Below are positions 9,046 to 18,298 of a stretch of 64,000 nucleotides of DNA, piece after piece. Each line of letters opens with the position of its first letter. Position 1 is the stretch's first letter. The stretch lies in contig CACEFQ010000007.1 in the NCBI GenBank assembly GCA_902558885.1, positions 38,558 to 102,557 of the forward strand, written 5' to 3'. The translations under genes and the position numbers were made by a program. This stretch comes from an uncultured SAR116 cluster alpha proteobacterium (GTDB lineage Bacteria > Pseudomonadota > Alphaproteobacteria > Puniceispirillales > Marisalimonadaceae). The notes below the pieces were generated by a model. It saw nothing but the letters and a program-made list of their open reading frames with translations. It searched no databases and had not been told where the DNA came from.

Positions 9046-10001
9046 GTTTAAAAAATAAGTGTATTCTTTTTATTGCATTGTTTTTTTCACTACTATCTTC
9101 AATCTATATATATATTTATAAAATAAATAATAAAATTATTGTTTTTGACGACACTTATTATTTATTAGGAAAAAATACTACCCAAAAAAAAATTGTATCT
9201 GAATTAATAGCAAAAAATATAGATATTTCTTACTTAAATTGGAAATTGGCATCTTTAATCCATAAAAAACCCTTTATACCTAAGGCAGGAGAATATCTAA
9301 TTCCTAAAGATTTATCGCTTATTCAAATACAAAGAATTTTACAAACAGGTAAAACAATAACAAGAAGTTTTACACTAATTGAAGGATCTACAGCTGTTGA
9401 TTTAAAAAATAATTTAGTCAATAATCCATATTTAACTGGAGTAATTACAAATTTAGAAGAAGGCATATACAAACCAGACACATATTTTTTTAAATTAGGT
9501 TATCCAAGAAGTAAACTTTTAAATCAGATGAAAACAGCTCAAGAAAAATTTTTAAAAACTGTTTGGAATGAAAAGCCGGATGGTTTTGTTTTAAAAAATA
9601 AAAATGAATATTTGATACTAGCTTCAATAATTCAGAAGGAGTCTAATAATATTAATGATAGTAAGTTAGTAGCAAGTGTTTTTATTAACAGACTTAATAA
9701 AAAAATGAAACTTCAATCAGACGTAACACTTGCATATGGTTTCAAAGTTAATGGTAAAAAAATTACAAGAAACATGTTAAAATCAAATAATCCATATAAT
9801 ACATATAAATTTCAAGGTTTACCACCAACCCCAATTTCTTACCCAGGAGAAAATGCTTTAAATGCATTAAAGTTTATAGAAAAAACTGATTATATTTATT
9901 TTGTTAGCGATGGGAATGGAAGTCATAGATTTTCTAAAACATATAGTTTACATAAGAAAAATATTAAGTTATGGAAAGATAGTTTTAATAAGGATAAATA
10001 G
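9042..10001 (+). CDS. mltG: Endolytic murein transglycosylase MltG (YceG family)
   Basis: Membrane-anchored lytic transglycosylase thought to terminate glycan strands. The 319 residues have one N-terminal membrane segment (about residues 9-26), a LysM-like region and the YceG domain with catalytic Glu in ASIIQKESN, then LQSDVTLAYG, NPYNTY and LPPTPISYPG. The start is TTG at 9042, overlapping the fabF stop; no other start precedes the membrane segment. The fabF-mltG-gmk order is common in alphaproteobacteria. Confidence 0.93.
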   Translation: MSLKNKCILFIALFFSLLSSIYIYIYKINNKIIVFDDTYYLLGKNTTQKKIVSELIAKNIDISYLNWKLASLIHKKPFIPKAGEYLIPKDLSLIQIQRILQTGKTITRSFTLIEGSTAVDLKNNLVNNPYLTGVITNLEEGIYKPDTYFFKLGYPRSKLLNQMKTAQEKFLKTVWNEKPDGFVLKNKNEYLILASIIQKESNNINDSKLVASVFINRLNKKMKLQSDVTLAYGFKVNGKKITRNMLKSNNPYNTYKFQGLPPTPISYPGENALNALKFIEKTDYIYFVSDGNGSHRFSKTYSLHKKNIKLWKDSFNKDK

Positions 10002-10624
10002 TGACTGATATCGTTAACAAAGGCTTATTACTCATTATTTCATCACCCTCTGGTGCAGGTAAAACAACTATATGTAAAAAGTTAATCGATGAAGTTGATG
10101 ATATTAATTTATCAGTTTCGGTAACTACAAGAAAAAAAAGAAAAGATGAAATTGAGGGGAAACATTACTTTTTCAAAAATGAAGATGAATTCAGAATATT
10201 ATTAAAGCAAAATCAATTCTTAGAGTATGCAAATGTTTTTGGGTGTCTTTATGGAACATTAAAAAATGAGGTTGTTTCAAAAATTAACAGAGGTATTGAT
10301 GTTATTGTTGATATTGATTGGCAAGGAACAAGACAAATTTCAAAACAATTGCCAAAAGATGTTGTAAAAGTTTTTATATTACCTCCATCAATGAAAGAAC
10401 TAGAAAATAGACTTGGTAAAAGAGATAGTGAAGATAAAGAAAATTTTAAAAAAAGAATGTCAGAGGCTAAAAAAGAAATAAGTCATTATAAGGAATATGA
10501 TTTTGTTGTAGTAAACAGCGATCTTCAGCTAGCTGTAGATCAAATTAAGTTAATTTTATTTTCTGAAAGACTTAGAAGATATAGACAGTTAACTTTAAGT
10601 AAAACGATAGAAAAACTCATTTAA
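10001..10624 (+). CDS. gmk: Guanylate kinase
   Basis: Phosphorylates GMP to GDP in the cytoplasm. The 207 residues carry the P-loop SPSGAGKTTI near the N-terminus, the SVSVTTRKKR GMP-binding region and DIDWQGTRQI. The start is GTG, sharing one base with the mltG TAG (TAGTG), the same coupling seen between lptF and lptG. It ends convergently with rsmA with a 4-bp overlap and no visible intrinsic terminator. Confidence 0.95.
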   Translation: MTDIVNKGLLLIISSPSGAGKTTICKKLIDEVDDINLSVSVTTRKKRKDEIEGKHYFFKNEDEFRILLKQNQFLEYANVFGCLYGTLKNEVVSKINRGIDVIVDIDWQGTRQISKQLPKDVVKVFILPPSMKELENRLGKRDSEDKENFKKRMSEAKKEISHYKEYDFVVVNSDLQLAVDQIKLILFSERLRRYRQLTLSKTIEKLI

Positions 10625-11454
10625 TTTTTAAATTTAGTTGATTTTTTAGCTATTTTACAAAAATCAATAACAGACAAATTTTCTGGTCGTAAATTTGGTG
10701 AAATATTCAACTCTTCTAAAATTTTTTTACCATTAATTTCTTTTAGACTGGTTTTGAGCATTTTTCTTTTTTGACTAAAAGCAAGATGAGTTAATTTTTC
10801 TAAGGATTCAAACTTTACGTCATAAAGTGGTTTTGAGAGTGGTTTCAATTGTATTACTGACGATTTAACTTTAGGTCTAGGTATAAAAGCTTCACTTGGG
10901 ATATCAAATAATTTTGAACTTTCGGTTAACCAATTTGTTAAAATTGACAACCTTCCATAGTTTTTCGAACCAGGTTTTGCAACTATTCTTTCTGCAACCT
11001 CTTTTTGAAACATTAACGTAAGTAAATCAAAGTTCTGAATATATTTCAACCATGTTATCAACATTTTGGTTCCTGCATTATAAGGGAGGTTTGCTATTAC
11101 TTGTCTTGGTGCTTTACCTAAATTCCAGATAGGAAAATGCAAAGCGTCATCAATGATTATTTTAAGTCTATCTCTATAAATCATTTTCAGTTCACTTAAC
11201 ATCTTCTCAGATTGAATATCTTTATCTATTGCATAAACAATTGCAGATTTGTTTTTCAAAATAGATCTTGTTAAACTACCTGGTCCAGAACCAATTTCTA
11301 TAATAGTTGATGCAATTGGTTTTGATTGTTTAACAATCTTATCAGTGAGATTTAGATCAAATAAAAAATTTTGACCTAAGGACTTATTTATTTTTACTTT
11401 ATTTTTCTTTAAAGTTTCTTGTATTGTAGGCAAATTTTTAATTTTGTTGTGCAT
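10621..11454 (-). CDS. rsmA: 16S rRNA dimethyladenosine transferase RsmA/KsgA
   Basis: Dimethylates two adjacent adenines in helix 45 near the 3' end of 16S rRNA. The 277 residues contain KSLGQNFLFD, the SAM motif IEIGSGPGSLT, the catalytic NLPYN and the C-terminal AFSQKRKML. It overlaps the end of pdxA by 17 bp. Last gene of the lptF-lptG-surA-pdxA-rsmA run. Confidence 0.95.
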   Translation of the reverse strand: MHNKIKNLPTIQETLKKNKVKINKSLGQNFLFDLNLTDKIVKQSKPIASTIIEIGSGPGSLTRSILKNKSAIVYAIDKDIQSEKMLSELKMIYRDRLKIIIDDALHFPIWNLGKAPRQVIANLPYNAGTKMLITWLKYIQNFDLLTLMFQKEVAERIVAKPGSKNYGRLSILTNWLTESSKLFDIPSEAFIPRPKVKSSVIQLKPLSKPLYDVKFESLEKLTHLAFSQKRKMLKTSLKEINGKKILEELNISPNLRPENLSVIDFCKIAKKSTKFKN

Positions 11455-12460
11455 TTTTTTTATTTTTACTCATTTCATAAGCAAGATTAATTGCCGAAAT
11501 TAAACTTTGTGGGTTAGCTAAATTTTTACCAGCTATGTCAAATCCAGTTCCATGATCAGGGGATGTTCTTATAAAATCTAAGCCTAATGTAACATTAACG
11601 CCATTTTGAAAATCTAGGGTTTTTATTGGTATAAGTGCTTGATCATGGTACATACAAACAGCTAAATCATAATGATATCTTTTGTCAGATGAAAAGACAA
11701 TATCTGCTGATATTGGTCCAGAAATAGATATACTTTTAAGTTTTTTTAATTCATCTATAGCTGGTTTAATTACTTTTATTTCTTCATCACCTAAATTACC
11801 ATTTTCTCCTGCATGAGGATTCAAACCTGTAACGACAATAGATGGTTTTTTTATATCAAAGAAAGTTTTTAAATCGTCAACTGCAATTTTTATTTTAGTG
11901 TTAATAAGTTCTTTGGTAATTAACTGACTTACCTTTTTTAAAGGGACATGAATTGTTAAAGGTAAAGTTTTAAGTTCATTAGTTACCAACATCATAACTG
12001 GGTTCTTCTTTTTTGTGGATAATGAACCTAGAAAATCAGTATGACCCTCGAAATTAAATCCAGATTTGTACATAATATATTTATTAATTGGGTTAGTTAC
12101 AATTGCAGATGCAATGCTATTTTTGAGTATTTCAATAGTTTTTATTATGGAAAGTTTTGTAAAATAAAAATTCTTTAAATCTGGTTTTCCATATTCAACT
12201 TTATTATTGAGTTTTATTGGAACTATATTTAAATAATCATCTTTATAATCAGAAAATTTGATTTTATCTGTAACCTCATTAATTTTTACATTACTTCTTA
12301 TTAATTTTTTATATTCTTCAACAAAACTAGGATCAGTTATAGCAACTAAATTGATATTCTTATTAATTTTTTGAGCTTCTATAGCTTTTATTGTTATCTC
12401 TGTTGAGATGCTGGCTGGATCACCAGCAGTTAATAATATTACTTCCTTATTACGAATCAT
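11438..12460 (-). CDS. pdxA: 4-hydroxythreonine-4-phosphate dehydrogenase
   Basis: Oxidises 4-phosphohydroxy-L-threonine in the DXP-dependent route to pyridoxal phosphate. The 340 residues include TAGDPASIS at the N-terminus, FEGHTDFLG, VTGLNPHAGENG and MYHDQALIPIK, which supply the metal-binding histidines, and RTSPDHGTGFDIAG. Start and stop codons are coupled to the upstream surA-like gene (ATGA) and overlap rsmA downstream. The order surA-pdxA-rsmA is widespread in proteobacteria. Confidence 0.95.
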   Translation of the reverse strand: MIRNKEVILLTAGDPASISTEITIKAIEAQKINKNINLVAITDPSFVEEYKKLIRSNVKINEVTDKIKFSDYKDDYLNIVPIKLNNKVEYGKPDLKNFYFTKLSIIKTIEILKNSIASAIVTNPINKYIMYKSGFNFEGHTDFLGSLSTKKKNPVMMLVTNELKTLPLTIHVPLKKVSQLITKELINTKIKIAVDDLKTFFDIKKPSIVVTGLNPHAGENGNLGDEEIKVIKPAIDELKKLKSISISGPISADIVFSSDKRYHYDLAVCMYHDQALIPIKTLDFQNGVNVTLGLDFIRTSPDHGTGFDIAGKNLANPQSLISAINLAYEMSKNKKNAQQN

Positions 12461-13740
12461 TTAACTTTTTCAATAAGTAAAATATTTGCCTCATTATTAA
12501 GACGTTTAAGTAGTTTTGCACTATATATTAAGAAATATTTATTAAGTGTTGTTTCTCTATATTTTTTAGGATTAATTTTGTCTAGTTTAGCTTCTCTTTT
12601 ATCACATTTAACATAGGTATATCCATTATTCCCAAGAAATATAGGTTTAGAAATTTCGAAAAAATTTATGTTTTTGATAATGGACTCTATTTTAGGACTT
12701 AAATCTGCAATTCTTGTCTTTATTACCTTTAAATCTAAATTTTTACTATTTTTCTTTTCAAAAATTTTTAATACGTCGCATGTGCTCTTGTTTGATAAAA
12801 GTTTGTCTAAATCATTTTTTATTTTTTTGTAAGCTAAATCTTTTTTTTGAAAATTAATTGGAAACCTTAATTGTACCATTAAGAGTATATCTTCTTTTAT
12901 ACTTACTTTCCCTTTTTGACGTTTAGCTAAAACTTTTATTATTTTGATTTTATCTTTATCGGGGAAAGTGAAAGTTTCACCCTCTTTAATTTCTATTCCT
13001 TTATCAAAACCTCTAACAGCAGCAACATTTTTAACATATTGAGGTAGATTTTGAAAGTTACTCCATCCAATTTTACCATTAAATTTTGAAGAGCTACTTA
13101 TTGAAATTTGATTAGCAATTTCAAGAAAATTAGCACCATTTTTTAGAGCTAAATTAATTTTTTCTATAAGTTTATTATTGTTCTTTTTATATATTACTAT
13201 CTCAGCTAAATCATACAAATCTTCACTATTTCTATACTCTTTTGACTCAATTGATTGATCAATATTTTTTTCTATCTTCGAAAATTGCATTTTATATTTA
13301 TTTCTTAAAACAATTCCCCATATCAATTGAACTTTATACTTTTCTAACAATATGGATTTTGAAATAGAGTATTTTTTAATAAATTTATCTAATTTTAGTT
13401 TTGAATTTTCAAATTCAGCCAAAAGCAATTTATTTGCTTGATCTGATACAATAGAAGTTAAGTTGTTATTTATTTTTTTTCCAGCTGATAAAATAATTTT
13501 TTCCTGTATAAGCGTCTGAAGTGATTGATTGAAGTAATTTTCTATGTTTTTTGTTTCAGCGCTTTTATCAATAGAGATGGAAATTAATTTTGCTCTGTTA
13601 AAAACATCAACTTTTGTAATTGGTATTTTATTTACAATAGTAACAATGTAATTTTCTTCACTAAAAGCATGTTTTAATATGAGAGTGGAAAAGAAAATAG
13701 TAAGAAATAAAAATTTTAAATTTAAAAAAATAATAGCCAT
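12457..13740 (-). CDS. surA: SurA-like periplasmic chaperone / peptidyl-prolyl isomerase
   Basis: Probable periplasmic chaperone for outer-membrane proteins. Starting at the ATG at 13740 gives 427 residues with a clean signal peptide ending near HAFSEEN. An upstream in-frame start at 13788 would add 16 residues, spoil the signal and overlap lptG, so it is rejected. The SurA N-terminal domain (about 25-150) is followed by a parvulin-like stretch (about 170-275: LAEIVIYKK, GKIGWSN, IKEGETFTF). Sequence identity is low, and the call leans on its place between lptG and pdxA. Confidence 0.75.
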   Translation of the reverse strand: MAIIFLNLKFLFLTIFFSTLILKHAFSEENYIVTIVNKIPITKVDVFNRAKLISISIDKSAETKNIENYFNQSLQTLIQEKIILSAGKKINNNLTSIVSDQANKLLLAEFENSKLKLDKFIKKYSISKSILLEKYKVQLIWGIVLRNKYKMQFSKIEKNIDQSIESKEYRNSEDLYDLAEIVIYKKNNNKLIEKINLALKNGANFLEIANQISISSSSKFNGKIGWSNFQNLPQYVKNVAAVRGFDKGIEIKEGETFTFPDKDKIKIIKVLAKRQKGKVSIKEDILLMVQLRFPINFQKKDLAYKKIKNDLDKLLSNKSTCDVLKIFEKKNSKNLDLKVIKTRIADLSPKIESIIKNINFFEISKPIFLGNNGYTYVKCDKREAKLDKINPKKYRETTLNKYFLIYSAKLLKRLNNEANILLIEKVK

Positions 13741-13750
13741 ATTCAATTTA

Positions 13751-14896
13751 TTACCTATTGTTAACATTTTTAATTTCGTCAATATCACTTATTAAATAAC
13801 AACCTGAAAACAATCCAATTAACGTTGGTCCAAATCCAGCTAAAAGTGGAGGGATTTTTTCTGAAAAACCTAAGGCAAAAATAAAATCTCCAATAAAGTA
13901 TAGACTGAAACCAGCAACTAATGAAATTGAAACAATACCTACTTCAACTTTTCTTTCACTACTCCTTAACATTAAGGATGCAGAAAGTAAAATCATTGAA
14001 ATAATTAAGAATGGTTGGCATATCAATTTAAAAAAATAAACTAAATGTTTAGAAATATTAAGACCATAAGATTTCATTTTTATTAGGTAATATGGAAAAT
14101 CTAGTAAGAATATTTTGTCAGGTTCTTTTGTGGCTACGTTTAACTGACTGGAATCAAAATTAATTGAATAAGAAAATTTTTTTAAATTAGCCACTTTATA
14201 GTTTTCATCAATTGATTGAATATTATAAAGAAACAATTTTTGGGAAGTAAATTTACCTTGCTGTGCTCTAATCTTTTTTTTAAAAATTTTGTTGTCATCA
14301 TATTCAAAAATATTTAGATCAAACAAAGTATTTGTTTTTTCGTCTATTTTATTTGCATTAATAATTAAATTTCTTTTTTCAGATATATGCTTTATCCAAA
14401 ATCCTTTTGTATCAAAAGAAAATTCTTGGATATTTTTTTTTCCAAAAAATATTGTTTGTAAATTTTCATATTTTTTGTTCATTAAGGTTGAAAATGGATT
14501 TAAAATTATTATTGAAAAAAGCCCGACAAAAAAGAAACAAATTAAAATTGGTGATAGAATTTTCCATAATGAAATACCTGAAACTTTAGAAATTACATAA
14601 TAATTTTTCTTTCTCCATTGGTTAAAACATACAATGGATCCAATCAGTGCAGCAAATGGTAAAATTTTTTGAATATTCCCTATTATTTTTAAAGAAGCCA
14701 TCCCAGCTAAGTCAATAAAATCTGCTTTTAATAAATGACTAACTCCTATTTTATTTGAAGATCTTCTAAATAACTCGATTAAATCAATAAAAAAAATTAA
14801 TGTTAATAAAAAAAATAAAGCAAAGATAAAGAATTTGAATAAATCCTTAGTAAAATATTTATATAGTATTACTGGATGATTGATAAGTTTGAACAC
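13751..14896 (-). CDS. lptG: LptG, LPS export ABC transporter permease
   Basis: One of the two half-permeases that extract LPS from the inner membrane (YjgP/YjgQ family). The 381 residues have three N-terminal membrane helices, a periplasmic beta-jellyroll-like middle (about 130-280) and three C-terminal helices ending in LLAGFGPTLIGLFSG. The start is GTG, overlapping the lptF TAG by one base (TAGTG). Directly downstream comes surA; the lptD gene that usually sits between them is absent here. Confidence 0.87.
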   Translation of the reverse strand: MFKLINHPVILYKYFTKDLFKFFIFALFFLLTLIFFIDLIELFRRSSNKIGVSHLLKADFIDLAGMASLKIIGNIQKILPFAALIGSIVCFNQWRKKNYYVISKVSGISLWKILSPILICFFFVGLFSIIILNPFSTLMNKKYENLQTIFFGKKNIQEFSFDTKGFWIKHISEKRNLIINANKIDEKTNTLFDLNIFEYDDNKIFKKKIRAQQGKFTSQKLFLYNIQSIDENYKVANLKKFSYSINFDSSQLNVATKEPDKIFLLDFPYYLIKMKSYGLNISKHLVYFFKLICQPFLIISMILLSASLMLRSSERKVEVGIVSISLVAGFSLYFIGDFIFALGFSEKIPPLLAGFGPTLIGLFSGCYLISDIDEIKNVNNR

Positions 14897-16005
14897 TACT
14901 GATTGACCTTATTAGTAAATGATAAAATTCTATAATATATATTGTTATTATTAAGTATAAAAATACATATTATTAATATCAAAAGAGGAAAAACATACAT
15001 CAACGGTAAAAAAATAATATTTGAATGAACTGCATTTTTGATAATCAAAACAAAGCTTTGAATCATAACAAGAAAGCCAATTCCAATTGTTTTTCTATAA
15101 TTTGAAAAAAATCTTGAAAAATTATCTTTAAGTATTACTACCATTACAATAAAACAAAAAACTAATGGCATAAAAACTATTGTATTTCTGCTGTGTGCTT
15201 CTGCCAATAATTTACCTTTTTTTTCTTTTGCATTCTTAGATGCCCTCAATAACTCAAAAAAATTATATTCATTATACTCTATAACTCTTGAGGAAGTTTT
15301 TTTATTATTTTCCTGTTTTATTTCAATATCATAACTTTTAAAATTTAATATAGTTGATCTACCTTTTGAATCAGTGGAAATTCTAGTGCCATCTTGCATG
15401 GTTAATATTATGTTGTTTTCGAAATTTAGATTTCCTTTTTTTGCAAAAAACTCTACTATCATCTTAGAGTTACTTCTATCTTGAATAAAAATTTCCTCTA
15501 ATTGATTATTATCTTTTAATCTATGAATAAAAATTGTTTGAATTTTGTTTAAATCAATAAATACATTATCTTTAATAATTAAGCTTTCTGAACTGTTTCT
15601 AATATCATTTTGCAAAACTTTAAAATTTTTATAAGTTTTTGGCATAATAAAGTGAGAAATTATGAATAAAATTATAGAAGCCAATATTGCTATAAAAAAA
15701 GCAGGTTTGCTCAATTGCAAAGGATTTATTCCAGCTGATTTCATTACTAAAATTTCTTGATCATTTTGAAGTTTTAAATATGAAATCATACATCCCGCAA
15801 AGGTGCCAAATGGTATAGCTATTAAAAGCCAACTAGGAAAACTATATGCAGATAAAATAAAAAACTCTAAAAGACCAGCGCCTTTATTAATAATTAATTG
15901 TATGGTTTTAAAGCATTGACTTAACCATATAATCCCTACAAAAACTATAGTAGAAATTATTACATTGCCTAATGTTTGTCGAAAGATATACCAAGTTAAA
16001 ATCAT
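14896..16005 (-). CDS. lptF: LptF, LPS export ABC transporter permease
   Basis: Partner permease of LptG in the LptB2FG exporter. From the ATG at 16005 the protein has 369 residues, beginning MILTWYIFRQTLGN, with six membrane segments around a periplasmic domain and the LptF-like LKLQNDQEILVMKSAGI cytoplasmic loop. A TTG at 16044 would add 13 residues, but the ATG has GAGAAAAG upstream and fits the family start better. It diverges from pepA. LptB and LptC are not in the window. Confidence 0.87.
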   Translation of the reverse strand: MILTWYIFRQTLGNVIISTIVFVGIIWLSQCFKTIQLIINKGAGLLEFFILSAYSFPSWLLIAIPFGTFAGCMISYLKLQNDQEILVMKSAGINPLQLSKPAFFIAILASIILFIISHFIMPKTYKNFKVLQNDIRNSSESLIIKDNVFIDLNKIQTIFIHRLKDNNQLEEIFIQDRSNSKMIVEFFAKKGNLNFENNIILTMQDGTRISTDSKGRSTILNFKSYDIEIKQENNKKTSSRVIEYNEYNFFELLRASKNAKEKKGKLLAEAHSRNTIVFMPLVFCFIVMVVILKDNFSRFFSNYRKTIGIGFLVMIQSFVLIIKNAVHSNIIFLPLMYVFPLLILIICIFILNNNNIYYRILSFTNKVNQ

Positions 16006-16109
16006 AAAAGCTTTTCTCAAAGATTTATATTGAATTTTTTTCAAATATTTATAGTACTATAACTAATTTAGATTAATACAATAGTCCTATTTGAATTAAA
16101 GGGAAAAAT

Positions 16110-17573
16110 ATGTTGAATAATAAGAGGTTCATAAAATTTAAGTGTGAAAAACAAAATGATAATATAAAATTTAAAGATAACGAAATAAATGTCTTATTCT
16201 ATTCTGAAAAAAACATTTTACTATCTGAAAATTTTAATTCTCAAAAAGACTTATTAAATTTATTTAAAAAAATTATTATAAATGAAACATCTAATATAAT
16301 TTTAGTAAGATCAGAAAAGGGTAATTTTCTTTTAGTTAAAAGAAAAACTTTAAATAAGGATTTAACAAATAAATATTTAGAAGAATTAGGTGGTAGAATT
16401 TATAATAAAATTAAACCTTTAGGCTCTTTTCAAGCAAAAATATTTGAAAATGAAATTTCAATCAATGAACGTCTTGCTCTAGGAATTTTATTAAGTTCAT
16501 ATAAGTTTGAAAATTACAAAAAAAATAAAATAAAACAAATAACAAATTTAAAAAATGTTGTGTTTGTTTGTAATGAGCCAGGAAAAAATTTAAAGAAAAT
16601 TTCTGAAATACAAAACTTAGCTAAGGGTATATTCACTGCTAGGGATTTAGTATGGCAACCACCAAATATATTATATCCATCTTCATTTGCTAACGAATGT
16701 AAAAAATTAAAAAAAATAGGGGTTAAAGTTACTATCTATAACGAAAAACAACTTCAAAAAATTGGTATGCACGCGTTACTAGCAGTTGGTCGAGGATCAA
16801 GAAAAGACAGTCAAGTAGTCGTCATGGAATGGTCTGGGGGTAAAAAATACAATCAACCAATGGCATTTATAGGAAAGGGGGTTTGTTTTGACTCTGGTGG
16901 ACTTTCTTTGAAGCCAGCTAAGTCAATGGAAGATATGAAATGGGATATGGGAGGTGCGGCAACTGTAACAGGTATTTTAGAAGCAGCGGCACTTTCTAAG
17001 TTAAAGCATAATTTAATAGGTGTTATAGGTCTTGTTGAAAATATGCCAGATGGAGATGCGCAAAGACCTGGAGATGTTGTGAAATCTTATTCTGGACAAA
17101 CTATAGAAGTTTTAAATACAGATGCTGAAGGTAGACTTGTATTAGCTGACATACTTTCTTGGACTGAAAAAAAATATAATCCTAAGTTTATGATTAATTT
17201 TGCAACATTGACTGGGGCAATGATTGTAGCATTAGGAAATATTAGAGCTGGATTATTTTCAAATAATAAAGAAATTTCGGAAGCTATATTTAACTCAGGA
17301 GAAATTACAGGTGAAAAAGTTTGGGAAATGCCATTAGATGACGATTATGACCAATTGATAAAAACAGAGATTGCAGATATGAAAAATATTGGAGGTCCTG
17401 GCGCTGGATCAATAACTGCAGGATGTTTTTTAAAAAGACATGTAGAAAAGACCCCATGGGCTCATTTAGATATAGCTGGAGTAACTTGGCAAAATAAATC
17501 TACACCCTCTATTCCATCTGGTGGTGTGGGATGGGGTGTTAGAATGTTATACCATTTGATACAGCAATATTAG
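16110..17573 (+). CDS. pepA: Leucyl aminopeptidase, M17 family
   Basis: Cytoplasmic zinc/manganese aminopeptidase that trims N-terminal residues from peptides. The 487 residues have a poorly conserved N-terminal domain (1-160) and a conserved catalytic half with GKGVCFDSGGLSLKP (metal ligands and Lys), DMGGAATV, NMPDGDAQRPGD and NTDAEGRLVLAD. GGG precedes the ATG. Divergent from lptF; in alphaproteobacteria pepA often flanks the lpt genes, so position adds support. Confidence 0.94.
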   Translation: MLNNKRFIKFKCEKQNDNIKFKDNEINVLFYSEKNILLSENFNSQKDLLNLFKKIIINETSNIILVRSEKGNFLLVKRKTLNKDLTNKYLEELGGRIYNKIKPLGSFQAKIFENEISINERLALGILLSSYKFENYKKNKIKQITNLKNVVFVCNEPGKNLKKISEIQNLAKGIFTARDLVWQPPNILYPSSFANECKKLKKIGVKVTIYNEKQLQKIGMHALLAVGRGSRKDSQVVVMEWSGGKKYNQPMAFIGKGVCFDSGGLSLKPAKSMEDMKWDMGGAATVTGILEAAALSKLKHNLIGVIGLVENMPDGDAQRPGDVVKSYSGQTIEVLNTDAEGRLVLADILSWTEKKYNPKFMINFATLTGAMIVALGNIRAGLFSNNKEISEAIFNSGEITGEKVWEMPLDDDYDQLIKTEIADMKNIGGPGAGSITAGCFLKRHVEKTPWAHLDIAGVTWQNKSTPSIPSGGVGWGVRMLYHLIQQY

Positions 17574-17656
17574 TTATTAGACAATTGTTAACATTTTAAA
17601 AATATCTTGATTATTTTTATCAATCAATATAACTAAACTTAAATGGAGAATAAGAT

Positions 17657-18079
17657 ATGTCTGTTGAAAAAACGTTATCAATAATTAAGCCAGATGCTAC
17701 TAAGAGAAATTTAACTGGTTTGATTAATGCTAAATTTGAAAATGCTGGGTTGAAAATAATTGCACAAAAAAGACTGCAATTGACTAGATCTATGGCAGAA
17801 AAATTTTATGAAATTCACAAAGACCGTCCTTTCTATAATGACTTAGTGAATTTTATGATTTCGGGTCCTGTGGTTGTTCAAGTTTTGGAAGGTGATAACG
17901 CTGTGAAATTAAATAGAAATGTTATGGGTGCAACCAATCCAGAAGAAGCTGAAAAAGGCACAATAAGAAGGGAGTTTGCTGAAAGTATTGAGGCAAATTC
18001 TGTTCATGGATCTGATAGTCTTGAAAATGCTCACATAGAGATATCTTTCTTTTTTGCAAGTATAGAGTTGGTTGTCTAA
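17657..18079 (+). CDS. ndk: Nucleoside diphosphate kinase
   Basis: Balances nucleoside triphosphate pools by phosphate transfer through a phosphohistidine. The 140 residues begin [14 protein letters not shown] and contain the active-site histidine in [12 protein letters not shown]. Length and motifs are standard. GGAG lies before the ATG. It is convergent with the small oxidase-subunit gene, with only 7 bp between the stops. Confidence 0.97.
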   Translation: MSVEKTLSIIKPDATKRNLTGLINAKFENAGLKIIAQKRLQLTRSMAEKFYEIHKDRPFYNDLVNFMISGPVVVQVLEGDNAVKLNRNVMGATNPEEAEKGTIRREFAESIEANSVHGSDSLENAHIEISFFFASIELVV

Positions 18080-18086
18080 ATTACCT

Positions 18087-18215
18087 TTAAACTAGAAAAA
18101 TTGCCATCAACGCAACAATAGCTATGATTATAATAGTGCTATATGTTGTGAACTTTAAGAAATTTTCATAAAATTGTTTATGTTCTTGCGTTTCTTTATC
18201 AATTTTGTTTGCCAT
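18087..18215 (-). CDS. Small CtaH-like aa3-type cytochrome c oxidase subunit IV
   Basis: A 42-residue reading frame. It begins MANKIDKETQEHKQFYENF and continues with one hydrophobic helix (about residues 26-42). This layout of a short polar N-terminus with a His/Lys-rich segment and a single membrane span ending at the C-terminus matches the small bacterial aa3 oxidase subunit IV family. AAAGGA sits eight bases before the ATG, supporting translation. No oxidase genes are nearby, and such orphan placement is usual for this subunit. Confidence 0.7.
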   Translation of the reverse strand: MANKIDKETQEHKQFYENFLKFTTYSTIIIIAIVALMAIFLV

Positions 18216-18298
18216 TTTTACATTCCTTTTCCATTATTTTAACAATTAATTTAAACTTTCTGTTTATACATTTATATATACTCTAAAAAACTAAATTT

